Part shown: positions 7,797-15,640 of the stretch, in pieces | How positions within the stretch are numbered: the stretch's first letter is position 1 | Layout of the letters: the number at the start of each line of letters is the position of its first letter | NCBI GenBank assembly: GCA_964639895.1 | Contig: CAZXEJ010000012.1 | Location: forward strand, 1-53,159 | Direction: 5' to 3' | Source of the DNA: CAZXEJ01 sp964639895 | GTDB taxonomy: Bacteria; Desulfobacterota_D; UBA1144; Nemesobacterales; JADFKM01 | Length of the DNA: 53,159 nt | Program-made: the position numbers and the translations under genes | Notes under the pieces: generated by a model | The model's database searches: none | Seen by the model: only the letters and a program-made list of their open reading frames with translations | What the model was told of the DNA's origin: nothing

Positions 7797-8798
7797 ATGG
7801 GAGCATACATAGCAAAGCGCCTACTGCTGCTGGTGCCCACCCTGGTGGGGATAACGCTCATTACGTTCTTCATCATCCAGCTCGCCCCGGGAAGCCCCAT
7901 CGAGAGCAAGCTCTCCATCGAAGAAGGGGTCAAGGCCAGCGAGATAACGGCCCAGATCGTCGAAGAGACCAAGCGCCTCTACGGCCTCGACAAGCCCATC
8001 TACGTCCGCTACGCCATATGGCTAAGGCAGATAGTGACGCTCGACTTCGGCAACTCATACGTCGACCACAGGCCCGTGATCGACAAGATCGCCGAGCGCC
8101 TGCCCGTCACGCTGTCGCTCAATCTGATATCGATATTTCTCGTCTACGCGATATCGATTCCCCTCGGGGTGATGTCGGCCGTCAAGCACGGCACCTTCCT
8201 AGACCGGGCCGTCACGTTCTCCCTGTTCGCCCTCTACTCTATACCGAGCTTCTGGCTCGCCATCATCCTCATCTACTTCCTCGGCGGCGGAGAGTACCTG
8301 AACCTGTTTCCCATCTACGGCATCAAGTCCCCCGATTGGGAGTATCTGCCGCTCTACATGAAGGTGCTCGACTACTTGTGGCACATAACGCTGCCCGTCG
8401 TCTGCCTCACCTACGCCGACCTTGCGGCGCTTTCGCGCTACCAGCGCGGCAGCCTTCTCGAGGTGTTGCGGGCCGACTACATACGTACGGCCATCGCCAA
8501 GGGGCTCGATTCCAGGACGGTTATCCTTAAACACGCCCTGCGAAACTCGCTCATATCTATCGTCACCATCGTGGCCTCCATACTGCCGGCCATGATCGGC
8601 GGTAGCGTCATTATAGAGAGCATATTCTCCATCCCCGGCATCGGAAAACTCGGGTTCGACGCTGTGCTATCGCGCGATTACCCGGTGATAATGGCCATCT
8701 CCACCATCTCGGCGTTCCTCACGCTGCTGGGGATACTGCTCTCGGACATTCTATACGTCCTCGTCGATCCGAGGATAGGTTTCGAGGGAAGATCGTGA
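7797..8798 (+). CDS. Peptide ABC transporter permease (DppB/YejB-like)
   Basis: 333 residues, inner-membrane permease with the classical N-terminal start (YIAKRLLLLVPTLVGITLITF) and about six helices. The EAA loop that docks on the ATPase is visible near residue 230 (LRADYIRTAIAKGLDSRTVI...HALRNSL), followed by PAMIGGSVIIESIFSIPGIG. ATG 7797 is chosen because the conserved N-terminus starts there; GTG at 7791 is possible. There is no strong Shine-Dalgarno sequence, so translation is probably coupled to the upstream gene, 22 nt away. The 3' end overlaps the next gene by 4 nt (GTGA). Confidence 0.94.
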   Translation: MGAYIAKRLLLLVPTLVGITLITFFIIQLAPGSPIESKLSIEEGVKASEITAQIVEETKRLYGLDKPIYVRYAIWLRQIVTLDFGNSYVDHRPVIDKIAERLPVTLSLNLISIFLVYAISIPLGVMSAVKHGTFLDRAVTFSLFALYSIPSFWLAIILIYFLGGGEYLNLFPIYGIKSPDWEYLPLYMKVLDYLWHITLPVVCLTYADLAALSRYQRGSLLEVLRADYIRTAIAKGLDSRTVILKHALRNSLISIVTIVASILPAMIGGSVIIESIFSIPGIGKLGFDAVLSRDYPVIMAISTISAFLTLLGILLSDILYVLVDPRIGFEGRS

Positions 8799-9805
8799 GC
8801 GTGCGTTCCGGAGCAGGGACCGGATACTGGGTGTCGGTGTGGCGCGAGTTCAGGAAGGACAAGCTCGCCGTGGCTGGGCTTGTATTCATCGGGCTGCTGG
8901 CCCTGGTGGCCTTGGCCGACGACTTCATAGCAGGCGACGTGCCCATATACCTGCGGCTTGACGGCCGCAGCTACTTCCCCCTCCTCGTAGACTACCCCGA
9001 GCTTCGGGAGATCGATTTCCACGCGCTGCGCGAGAGCCTCGGCGACGGGGACGTCGTCGTCATGCCCCCCGTCCCCTACAGTCCCACCGAGAGCGACCTT
9101 CTCGCAGTCCTGTCGCCCCCTTCGAGGAAGCACCTGCTCGGGACGGACGACCGCGGGCGCGACGTTCTGAGCCGTATCGTCCACGGAACGCGCGTCTCCC
9201 TTTCGATCGGGTTCGTGGCCGTGGGTATAGCGGCCGTAATAGGGATCGTGATGGGTTCGGTGGCGGGCTACTACGGCGGCACGGTGGACTTCGTCGTATC
9301 GCGCCTATTCGAGGTGATGATGACCTTTCCCGTATTCTTCCTTATCCTCACCGTCCTTGCTTTCAGCAACCCGAGCATTTACAACATTATGATAGTGATC
9401 GGGGCTACGGGATGGACCGGCATCGCCCGGCTGGTGAGGGGCGAGTTCCTCCGCCTTCGCGAGCAGAGCTTCGTCGAGGCCGCCCGCGCCGTGGGCTGCG
9501 GCGACGGCCGTATAATGCTGAGGCACATGTTGCCCAACGCCCTGACACCCGTGCTTGTCGCGGCAACCTTCGGCGTGGCCGGGGCCGTGCTGGTCGAATC
9601 GGCGCTCAGCTTCCTCGGCTTCGGCGTTCTGCCGCCCGAGCCCACGTGGGGCGAAATACTGTCGCAGTCGAAGAAGTACGTCGACTTCGCCTGGTGGCTG
9701 GTGCTGTTCCCGGGGGCGGCGCTGTTCTTTACGGTGACGGCGTTCAATCTCGTGGGTGAGGGGTTCCGCGACGCTACGGACCCGCGCCTGAGGGGGAGGG
9801 AATGA
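8795..9805 (+). CDS. Peptide ABC transporter permease (DppC/YejE-like)
   Basis: 336 residues, second inner-membrane permease of the importer. After helix 1 (about 25-45) comes an unusually long periplasmic loop of about 85 residues (LDGRSYFPLLVDYPE, MPPVPYSPTESD, HLLGTDDRGRDVLSR). This enlarged loop with tyrosine-phenylalanine-proline motifs is what distinguishes YejE, of the microcin C/peptide importer YejABEF, from DppC. The EAA loop is EAARAVGCGDGRIMLRHMLPNAL, and the typical SFLGFGVLPPEPTWG and DATDPRLRGRE end motifs are present. The GTG start overlaps the stop of the previous gene. Unlike the E. coli yej set, the ATPase is encoded as two separate genes. Confidence 0.94.
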   Translation: MSVRSGAGTGYWVSVWREFRKDKLAVAGLVFIGLLALVALADDFIAGDVPIYLRLDGRSYFPLLVDYPELREIDFHALRESLGDGDVVVMPPVPYSPTESDLLAVLSPPSRKHLLGTDDRGRDVLSRIVHGTRVSLSIGFVAVGIAAVIGIVMGSVAGYYGGTVDFVVSRLFEVMMTFPVFFLILTVLAFSNPSIYNIMIVIGATGWTGIARLVRGEFLRLREQSFVEAARAVGCGDGRIMLRHMLPNALTPVLVAATFGVAGAVLVESALSFLGFGVLPPEPTWGEILSQSKKYVDFAWWLVLFPGAALFFTVTAFNLVGEGFRDATDPRLRGRE

Positions 9806-10812
9806 GCGGCAACGGTGGAGACGTCTTACTCGATATAAGGGATCTACGCGTGACGTTCGCCGTCGACGGGGTGAGGGTGCCGGCCGTGGACGGCGTATCG
9901 ATCATGGTTCGGCGCGGGGCTACCGTCTGCGTGGTGGGCGAGAGCGGCTGCGGCAAGACGGTGACGGCCCTCTCCATCCTGCGCCTCGTGCCCGAGCCCG
10001 CCGGCAGGATCGAGCGCGGCGTGGTGCTGTTCGAGGGCAGGGACCTCCTCACCCTCGACGAGGGTGAGCTGCGGCGAGTGCGGGGGCGGCTCATATCGAT
10101 GGTGTTCCAGGAGCCCGTGAGTTCGCTCAACCCGGTGTTTACGGTGGGCGAGCAGGTGGCCGAGGCGCTCCGCACCCACGGCGTAGTGCCTCGGTCGGAG
10201 GAGAAAGGTCGTGTGGTGGAGCTGTTCCGAATGGTGGGCATACCCGATCCCGAGAGGCGTTACGACAGCTACCCGCACCAGCTGAGCGGGGGGATGTGCC
10301 AGCGCGTGATGATTGCCATGGCCCTTGCGTGCGGCCCCAAGCTGATCGTGGCCGACGAGCCCACGACGGCGCTCGACGTCACCATCCAAGCCGCTATCCT
10401 CGGGCTGCTCGACGATCTCAAGTCGAGCCTCGGGATGAGCCTGCTGCTCATCACACACGATTTCGGCATAGTGGCCCAGATGGCCGACGAGGTATACGTG
10501 ATGTATGCGGGCAAGGTCGTGGAGCATGCTCCCGTAGGGGAGATCTTCGCCAACCCACGCCACCCCTACACGGTGGGGCTTCTGGAATCGCTCCCCACGA
10601 TGGTGGGTGAGCGTAAACGCGGCCTCAAGGCCATACCCGGTACCGTCCCACCGCTCAACGCCCTGCCACAAGGATGCCGATTCCGCGACCGCTGCCCACT
10701 TGCCGAGGCGCGTTGCGCGGAGTCCGAGCCGCCCCTCATCGAGGTTGGCCCTCTCCACAGCTCGGCCTGCTTCTTTTGGGAGAGGGTTGAAGGAGGGCGC
10801 AGCCGTGGGTGA
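9802..10812 (+). CDS. Peptide ABC transporter ATP-binding protein (DppD-like)
   Basis: 336 residues, cytoplasmic ATPase. Walker A GESGCGKT at 46-53, signature LSGGMCQRVMIAMA near 160, Walker B LIVADEPTTALD, then the H-loop in LLITHDFG. The C-terminal oligopeptide-transporter extension carries cysteines in CRFRDRCPLAEARC (OppD/DppD family tail). It is the first of two non-identical ATPases that normally pair as a heterodimer. ATG 9802 overlaps the permease stop (ATGA) and has the purine-rich GGGGGAGGG just upstream. Its 3' end overlaps the next ATPase gene by 8 nt. Confidence 0.95.
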   Translation: MSGNGGDVLLDIRDLRVTFAVDGVRVPAVDGVSIMVRRGATVCVVGESGCGKTVTALSILRLVPEPAGRIERGVVLFEGRDLLTLDEGELRRVRGRLISMVFQEPVSSLNPVFTVGEQVAEALRTHGVVPRSEEKGRVVELFRMVGIPDPERRYDSYPHQLSGGMCQRVMIAMALACGPKLIVADEPTTALDVTIQAAILGLLDDLKSSLGMSLLLITHDFGIVAQMADEVYVMYAGKVVEHAPVGEIFANPRHPYTVGLLESLPTMVGERKRGLKAIPGTVPPLNALPQGCRFRDRCPLAEARCAESEPPLIEVGPLHSSACFFWERVEGGRSRG

Positions 10813-11770
10813 GCCGCTCGTGAGACTCGAAGGTCTCAAGAAGCATTTCCCTATCGGTGGGGGTGTGTTCTCGCGCCGCCGTTCCGTGCTGAAGGCGCTC
10901 GACGGCGTCGACCTGGAAATCGCAAGGGGCGAGACGCTGGGCGTAGTGGGCGAGAGCGGCTGCGGCAAGACGACGCTCGGCAAGACGGCGATAAGGCTCT
11001 ATGAGCCCACGGCCGGGCGGATCGTCTTCGACGGAGTCGATATAACCGGGCTGGGCCAATCGGCTCTCAGGCCCTACCGGAGGCGGATGCAGATAGTGTT
11101 CCAGGACCCCTTCGGCTCGCTCAACCCGAGACACAGGGTCGAGGACATAGTGGCCGAGGGGCTCTACATACACGGTATCGTTCCCCGGGGGCGCCGCCGC
11201 GACGAGGTGGTGAGGCTGCTCGGCGAGGTGGGTCTGGGGGAGGACGCCCTAGGGCGCTATCCGCACGAGTTCAGCGGCGGACAGCGCCAGAGGATATCGA
11301 TCGCGCGCGCCCTGGCCGTAAGGCCCGAGTTCGTCGTATGCGACGAGCCGGTCTCTGCGCTCGACGTCTCGGTCCAGGCACAGATAATAAACCTCTTCCT
11401 CGATCTTCAGCGCAAGTTCGAACTCACCTACATGTTCATCTCCCACGACCTTCGCGTCGTAAGGCACGTGAGCGACCGTATTGCCGTCATGTATCTGGGC
11501 AAGGTGGTCGAGTCGGCCCCCGCCGAGGCCCTTTACGCCGACCCCCTCCATCCCTATACGAAGATGTTGCTCGCCTCCGTGCCCGACCCGTCACCGGCAC
11601 GCCGCAAGAGGCTCCTCGTCGCCCCGGGCGAGATGCCCTCGCCGGTAGATCCCCCGCAAGGGTGCCGGTTCTACTCTCGCTGTCCCCTGGCCGAGCAGCG
11701 GTGTGCGCTTGAGGAGCCCTTGCTGCGACCGGTTGGAGAGGGGCGGACGGTCGCCTGCCACCTCGTCTGA
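10805..11770 (+). CDS. Peptide ABC transporter ATP-binding protein (DppF-like)
   Basis: 321 residues, the partner ATPase. The N-terminus runs VRLEGLKKHFPIGGG and the Walker A is GESGCGKTT. The signature is FSGGQRQRISIARAL, Walker B is FVVCDEPVSALDVS, and the C-terminal cysteine motif is CRFYSRCPLAEQRC. The frame is open far upstream, but GTG 10805 is the true start: AGGAGG at 10791-10796 is 8 nt before it and the family homology starts there. It is the last gene of the run beginning with nfeD; 87 nt and a new promoter separate it from the YceD gene. Confidence 0.94.
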   Translation: MGEPLVRLEGLKKHFPIGGGVFSRRRSVLKALDGVDLEIARGETLGVVGESGCGKTTLGKTAIRLYEPTAGRIVFDGVDITGLGQSALRPYRRRMQIVFQDPFGSLNPRHRVEDIVAEGLYIHGIVPRGRRRDEVVRLLGEVGLGEDALGRYPHEFSGGQRQRISIARALAVRPEFVVCDEPVSALDVSVQAQIINLFLDLQRKFELTYMFISHDLRVVRHVSDRIAVMYLGKVVESAPAEALYADPLHPYTKMLLASVPDPSPARRKRLLVAPGEMPSPVDPPQGCRFYSRCPLAEQRCALEEPLLRPVGEGRTVACHLV

Positions 11771-11794
11771 TTCCCCCCGGTGGCCGCCGGGTGC

Positions 11795-11822
11795 TTGTAA
11801 ATCGATTTTGTTGTATTATATT
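11795..11822 (+). promoter_or_regulatory. Candidate promoter of the YceD-rpmF-fab operon
   Basis: AT-rich island in GC-rich DNA: TTGTAA (11795-11800), 16-nt spacer, TATATT (11817-11822); an overlapping TATTAT lies at 11814-11819. The first gene starts about 36 nt downstream. Confidence 0.5.
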
Positions 11823-11857
11823 AAATCAGCTGAATTTCCGTCGCTTGCTGGTAAGTG

Positions 11858-12391
11858 ATGAACATCAGGATTTCAGAGATAGTGGAGGGGGGACTCCGCA
11901 TCACCACTCATCGCAGGCCTGAGTGGGTGGACAACGTACCCGAACTCTCCGCCCAGGACGACCATATGAGGCTGGTCTCCGACGTGCTTATCGACCTCTT
12001 TCTGACAAGGGAGGAGGGCGAGATCAACGTCTCCGGCACGGTGACGTTCACTCTCCACGCCCTCTGTTCGCGCTGTCTCGAGCCGGTCCGGCGGACCCTC
12101 AGTCCCGAGGTGCGGCTGGTGCTCACGAACGACGTCCGTTTCAGCGAGGACACCGACAGCGACCTCGACGTCGACTATGCCTACTACGAGGGCGAGGAGA
12201 TAGTGCTGGGCGACTACCTGCGCGAGGTCGTGGCGATGGGCCTTCCTGTAAGGGTTCTGTGCGACGAAGGGTGCCGCGGTTTGTGTCCACACTGCGGAGC
12301 CAACCTCAACGCCGGCGACTGTGGTTGCCGTTCCCACTGGGTCGATCCGCGCCTGGTGGTGCTCGAGAAGATCAGAGACCAATTGAAATAG
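11858..12391 (+). CDS. YceD/DUF177 family protein (23S rRNA accumulation protein)
   Basis: 177 residues. It has a beta-rich N-terminal half with a CSRC pair (about residues 69-72) typical of the family, and an acidic stretch (SEDTDSDLDVDYAYYEGEE). A C-terminal cysteine cluster (CDEGCRGLCPHCG...CGC) probably binds zinc. YceD is almost always encoded directly before rpmF, as here (9 nt apart), and in E. coli affects 23S rRNA accumulation. The start is ATG 11858; the GTG at 11855 is directly adjacent and cannot be excluded. No strong Shine-Dalgarno sequence is visible. It is the first gene of the fatty-acid cluster. Confidence 0.9.
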   Translation: MNIRISEIVEGGLRITTHRRPEWVDNVPELSAQDDHMRLVSDVLIDLFLTREEGEINVSGTVTFTLHALCSRCLEPVRRTLSPEVRLVLTNDVRFSEDTDSDLDVDYAYYEGEEIVLGDYLREVVAMGLPVRVLCDEGCRGLCPHCGANLNAGDCGCRSHWVDPRLVVLEKIRDQLK

Positions 12392-12400
12392 GGAGTTGTC

Positions 12401-12595
12401 ATGGCGCTGCCCAAGAGAAGAAACTCAAGATCGCGCTCCAGAAAGAGGAGGACCCATTACAAGGCCTCCATGCCGGGCGTGTCGATCTGTCCGAACTGCG
12501 GTGAGATGAAGCCTCCTCATAGGGCCTGTTCCGAGTGCGGTTTCTACAAGGGACGCACTTTCAAGGACGAAAGCCAGGCCGGGGCCGAGGAGTGA
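12401..12595 (+). CDS. rpmF: 50S ribosomal protein L32
   Basis: 64 residues; the N-terminus MALPKRRNSRSRSRKRR is the basic rRNA-binding tail. The zinc-ribbon ligands Cys30, Cys33, Cys43 and Cys46 (CPNCG...CSECG) are all present, so this is the zinc-binding form of L32. It sits between YceD and plsX, the widely conserved arrangement that links ribosome and membrane-lipid synthesis. Stop and plsX start are separated by only 13 nt. Confidence 0.97.
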   Translation: MALPKRRNSRSRSRKRRTHYKASMPGVSICPNCGEMKPPHRACSECGFYKGRTFKDESQAGAEE

Positions 12596-12608
12596 CCGCC
12601 ACCAGTCT

Positions 12609-13634
12609 ATGAAAATCGCTCTTGATGTGATGGGGGGCGACTACGGCCCCCGTGAACTCATCGAAGGCGCCTTGTCGGCGGTGGACGAAGTGGAAGCCGA
12701 CATAGCCTTGGTGGGCAGAGCCGACGAGATAGCGGAGTACATCAAGAGGGAGCGCGGTTCCATACCCTCGGGGATGGAGATCGTGGGATCGACCGAGGTG
12801 GTCGAGATGGGGGAGCCGATGGCCCGGGCTCTCCGCAAGTCCGACAGCTCCATCCGGGTTGCCGTCGGAATGGTCAAGGAAGGGGAAGCCGAGGCCGTGG
12901 TCAGCATGGGCCACTCGGGCGTGTTCATGGCCCTGTGCATGATCACGCTGGGCAAGATCGAGGGCGTAAACCGCCCGGCGCTGGGGGCGCTGATACCTAC
13001 GCTGAGGGGCGAATCACTGCTCGTAGACGTCGGGGCCAACGTCGATGTCGGACCCGAGCAGTTGTTCCAGTTCGGTGTGATGGGTACGGCGTTCTTTGAG
13101 ATATACACGGGCCATTCGAGGGTGAAAACGGCTCTGTTGAGCAACGGCGAAGAAGAGATCAAGGGAAACGAGGCCACGCGCAAGGCCAGCGCCATGTTCA
13201 GGTCGCACCTGCCGGGCTACGTTGGCTACGTTGAGGGCAAGGACTTGCTGCTCGGCAATGTCGACGTTGTCGTCTGCGACGGCTTCGTGGGCAACATACT
13301 GCTCAAGATGGGTGAAGGTTTCGTCGAGCTTCTGCCCCGGTACATGGAGCTCCACATGAACAGGATAGCGGAGCAGATGGGCGTGCGCGGCGGTACGGCG
13401 GAGGTCGGCCGCTTGGTGGAAGTCCTTGAACGCCTCCTCACCGAGAGGTTCGATTACCGGGAGTACGGGGGCGCTTTGTTGTTGGGAGTGAGGGGGGTGT
13501 GCGTTCTGGGTCACGGCCGCTCGCGGGCGCGGGCGGTGAAGAACGCCATCGTGATGGCCGACAGGTTCGCACGCAGCGACCTGGTGGAGGAGATCGAGCG
13601 CAAGGTGGCCGAGTATGTGGGAGCGTCAGGCTGA
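12609..13634 (+). CDS. plsX: Phosphate acyltransferase PlsX
   Basis: 341 residues, the usual length. Converts acyl-ACP to acyl-phosphate, the acyl donor for PlsY in phospholipid synthesis; peripheral membrane protein. The family signature IALDVMGGDYGP is at the N-terminus, with SMGHSGVFMA, LLVDVGANVDVGPEQL, GNEATRKA, VVVCDGFVGNILLK and the C-terminal YGGALLLGVRGVCVLGHGRS. In most bacteria fabH follows plsX; here, after 57 nt, fabD follows instead. Confidence 0.97.
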   Translation: MKIALDVMGGDYGPRELIEGALSAVDEVEADIALVGRADEIAEYIKRERGSIPSGMEIVGSTEVVEMGEPMARALRKSDSSIRVAVGMVKEGEAEAVVSMGHSGVFMALCMITLGKIEGVNRPALGALIPTLRGESLLVDVGANVDVGPEQLFQFGVMGTAFFEIYTGHSRVKTALLSNGEEEIKGNEATRKASAMFRSHLPGYVGYVEGKDLLLGNVDVVVCDGFVGNILLKMGEGFVELLPRYMELHMNRIAEQMGVRGGTAEVGRLVEVLERLLTERFDYREYGGALLLGVRGVCVLGHGRSRARAVKNAIVMADRFARSDLVEEIERKVAEYVGASG

Positions 13635-13691
13635 GCGTGCAACGGGGGGCGCCGCTCGGTCCGGTGTTGAGTTGACGGGGGCGTTTCCATC

Positions 13692-14630
13692 ATGATTGGA
13701 TACGTTTTTCCGGGTCAAGGATCGCAGTACGCCGGCATGGGCAGGGATTTCTACGAGCGCTACGCCGAGGCCCGCCGCGTGTTCGAAGAGGCCAGCGATG
13801 CACTGGGGCTCGACGTGGCGGCGCTGTGTTTCGATGCTCCCGAGGAAGAGCTCAAGCTCACCCAGAACGCTCAGCCGGCCATATTGACTGTGAGCGTAGC
13901 CGTACTGCGCGTGCTCGAGGGACTGGGGTTGCCGCGGCCCTCGCTCGTGGCCGGCCACAGCCTGGGCGAATACACGGCGCTCGTTGCGGCCCGGGCGCTC
14001 GGGCTTGGTGACGCCGTACGTATCGTGCGGGAGCGCGGCCGCTACATGCAGGAGGCGGTGCCCGTGGGCGAGGGGGCAATGGCCGCCGTGCTGGGCTTCC
14101 CCGAGGGCGGTGTGGAGGCCGTGTGCGCCGAGGCAGCCTCGGAGGGCCGCGTGGTGAGCCCCGCAAACTACAACGCCCCGGGCCAGGTGGTCATATCGGG
14201 CCACGCGGACGCCGTCCAGAGGGCGTCCCGCATGGCTCTCGAGAGAGGAGCCAGAAAGGTGGTGCCGCTGCGTGTGAGCGCTCCATTCCACTGCGGGCTT
14301 ATGAGGCCTGCGGCCGAGAGGCTGCGCGCGGTGCTAGAAGAGGTGGAGATATCTCCTCTCGAGGTCCCGGTCGTTACCAACACCGAGGCCCGACCCAACG
14401 ACGATCCGGCCCGCGTCAAGGAGTTGCTCTGCGAGCAGGTGTCCAGCCCCGTCAGGTGGGACGAATCGGTCCGCTTCATGGTCGAGCGCGGAGTGGAGAG
14501 GTTCATTGAGATCGGGCCCGGCAACGTGCTCACGGCCCTGGTGAGGCGGACGGTAAAGGGAGCTCGGGTGGTGAGCGTGGCTACGGTAGAACAGGCGGAG
14601 AGGTTGGCAAATGAAGGGTTTAGCTGGTAA
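13692..14630 (+). CDS. fabD: Malonyl-CoA:ACP transacylase FabD
   Basis: 312 residues. Moves malonyl groups from CoA to ACP for fatty-acid elongation. The N-terminal FPGQGSQYAGMG motif and the catalytic Ser90 in GHSLGEYTAL are present, as are the conserved arginine region (GRYMQEAVPVGEGAMAAVLG), the catalytic His in VSAPFHCGLM and the C-terminal IEIGPGNVLTALV. The gene overlaps fabG by 20 nt, so the two are translationally coupled. Start ATG 13692 begins directly at the conserved N-terminus. Confidence 0.97.
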   Translation: MIGYVFPGQGSQYAGMGRDFYERYAEARRVFEEASDALGLDVAALCFDAPEEELKLTQNAQPAILTVSVAVLRVLEGLGLPRPSLVAGHSLGEYTALVAARALGLGDAVRIVRERGRYMQEAVPVGEGAMAAVLGFPEGGVEAVCAEAASEGRVVSPANYNAPGQVVISGHADAVQRASRMALERGARKVVPLRVSAPFHCGLMRPAAERLRAVLEEVEISPLEVPVVTNTEARPNDDPARVKELLCEQVSSPVRWDESVRFMVERGVERFIEIGPGNVLTALVRRTVKGARVVSVATVEQAERLANEGFSW

Positions 14631-15357
14631 GGTTGCAGTCGTCACCGGGGGCTCGCGCGGTATCGGCCGCGCCGTAGCGCTGAGGCTCGCGCGCGAGGGG
14701 GCCCACGTTGTCGTAAACTACGTGTCCAATCCCAGCCTTGCCGAGGAGGTGGCCGGCCAGATCGAGGCCGCGGGCGGAAAGTGCGACGTCGTGGGATTCG
14801 ACGTCTCCGACCACGGCGCGACGTCACGGGCCATGGCCGACGTCGTCGACCGGTTGGGGACCGTGCACATTTTGGTCAACAACGCGGGAATCACCCGGGA
14901 CGGCCTGCTCGTCAGGATGAAGGAGCAGGACTGGGACGAGGTGCTGGCCGTCAACCTAAAGGGGGTGTTCAACACGACGCAGGCCGTGGCCAGGGTGATG
15001 ATGCGCCAGCGGTGGGGTAGAATAGTGAACGTGACATCGGTCGTGGGCGAGATGGGCAATGCGGGACAGCCCAACTACAGTGCCTCGAAGGCCGGTATCA
15101 TAGGGTTCACCAAATCGGTGGCCCGTGAGCTGGGATCGAGGGGCGTTACGGTAAACGCCGTGAGCCCCGGCTTCATTGAGACGGACATGACGCGTGACCT
15201 TCCCGAGGCCGTGCGGAAGGCGTACGTCGGTTCGATCGCCCTGGGAAGATTCGGAAGCCCGGAGGACGTGGCCGGTGTGGTGGCGTTTCTAGTCTCGGAC
15301 GAGGCGTCGTACATAACGGGGGAGGTGGTGCGGGTGAACGGTGGACTCTACATGTAA
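14611..15357 (+). CDS. fabG: 3-oxoacyl-ACP reductase FabG
   Basis: 248 residues, NADPH-dependent short-chain dehydrogenase that reduces beta-ketoacyl-ACP. Rossmann motif TGGSRGIGR at 12-20, NNAG at 90-93, and the catalytic Ser143, Tyr156 and Lys160 (YSASK). The C-terminus SYITGEVVRVNGGLYM is typical of true FabG rather than of a general SDR. The ATG lies inside the end of fabD. Together with fabD, acpP and fabF it provides most of the type-II elongation machinery. Confidence 0.97.
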   Translation: MKGLAGKVAVVTGGSRGIGRAVALRLAREGAHVVVNYVSNPSLAEEVAGQIEAAGGKCDVVGFDVSDHGATSRAMADVVDRLGTVHILVNNAGITRDGLLVRMKEQDWDEVLAVNLKGVFNTTQAVARVMMRQRWGRIVNVTSVVGEMGNAGQPNYSASKAGIIGFTKSVARELGSRGVTVNAVSPGFIETDMTRDLPEAVRKAYVGSIALGRFGSPEDVAGVVAFLVSDEASYITGEVVRVNGGLYM

Positions 15358-15386
15358 AATCCTATCGTTAACTGGAGGAAAGGAGT

Positions 15387-15638
15387 ATGTCTGTAGAACT
15401 CGAGCAGGACATAGTGGCCAAGGTCAAGGACATGGTCTCTGCCCAGCTTGGAAAGCCCGTGGACGAGATAGATCTCGATGCGGCCTTTATTGAAGACCTG
15501 GGTGCCGATTCGCTGGATCTGGTCGAGCTGGTGATGGCCATGGAGGATGAGTTTGGACTGGAGATCTCGGACGAGGACGCCGAGAAGATAGTGACCGTGA
15601 GGGACGCCGTCAACTACATTCTGGAGCGCAAGAACTAG
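15387..15638 (+). CDS. acpP: Acyl carrier protein
   Basis: 83 residues, small acidic protein that carries growing acyl chains on 4'-phosphopantetheine. The attachment Ser42 lies in the invariant motif GADSLDLVEL. A strong GGAGGAAAGGAG ribosome-binding region is placed directly before the ATG, in keeping with the very high expression expected for ACP within the operon. The pan genes elsewhere in this window make the pantothenate from which its prosthetic group derives. Confidence 0.98.
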   Translation: MSVELEQDIVAKVKDMVSAQLGKPVDEIDLDAAFIEDLGADSLDLVELVMAMEDEFGLEISDEDAEKIVTVRDAVNYILERKN

Positions 15639-15640
15639 TC

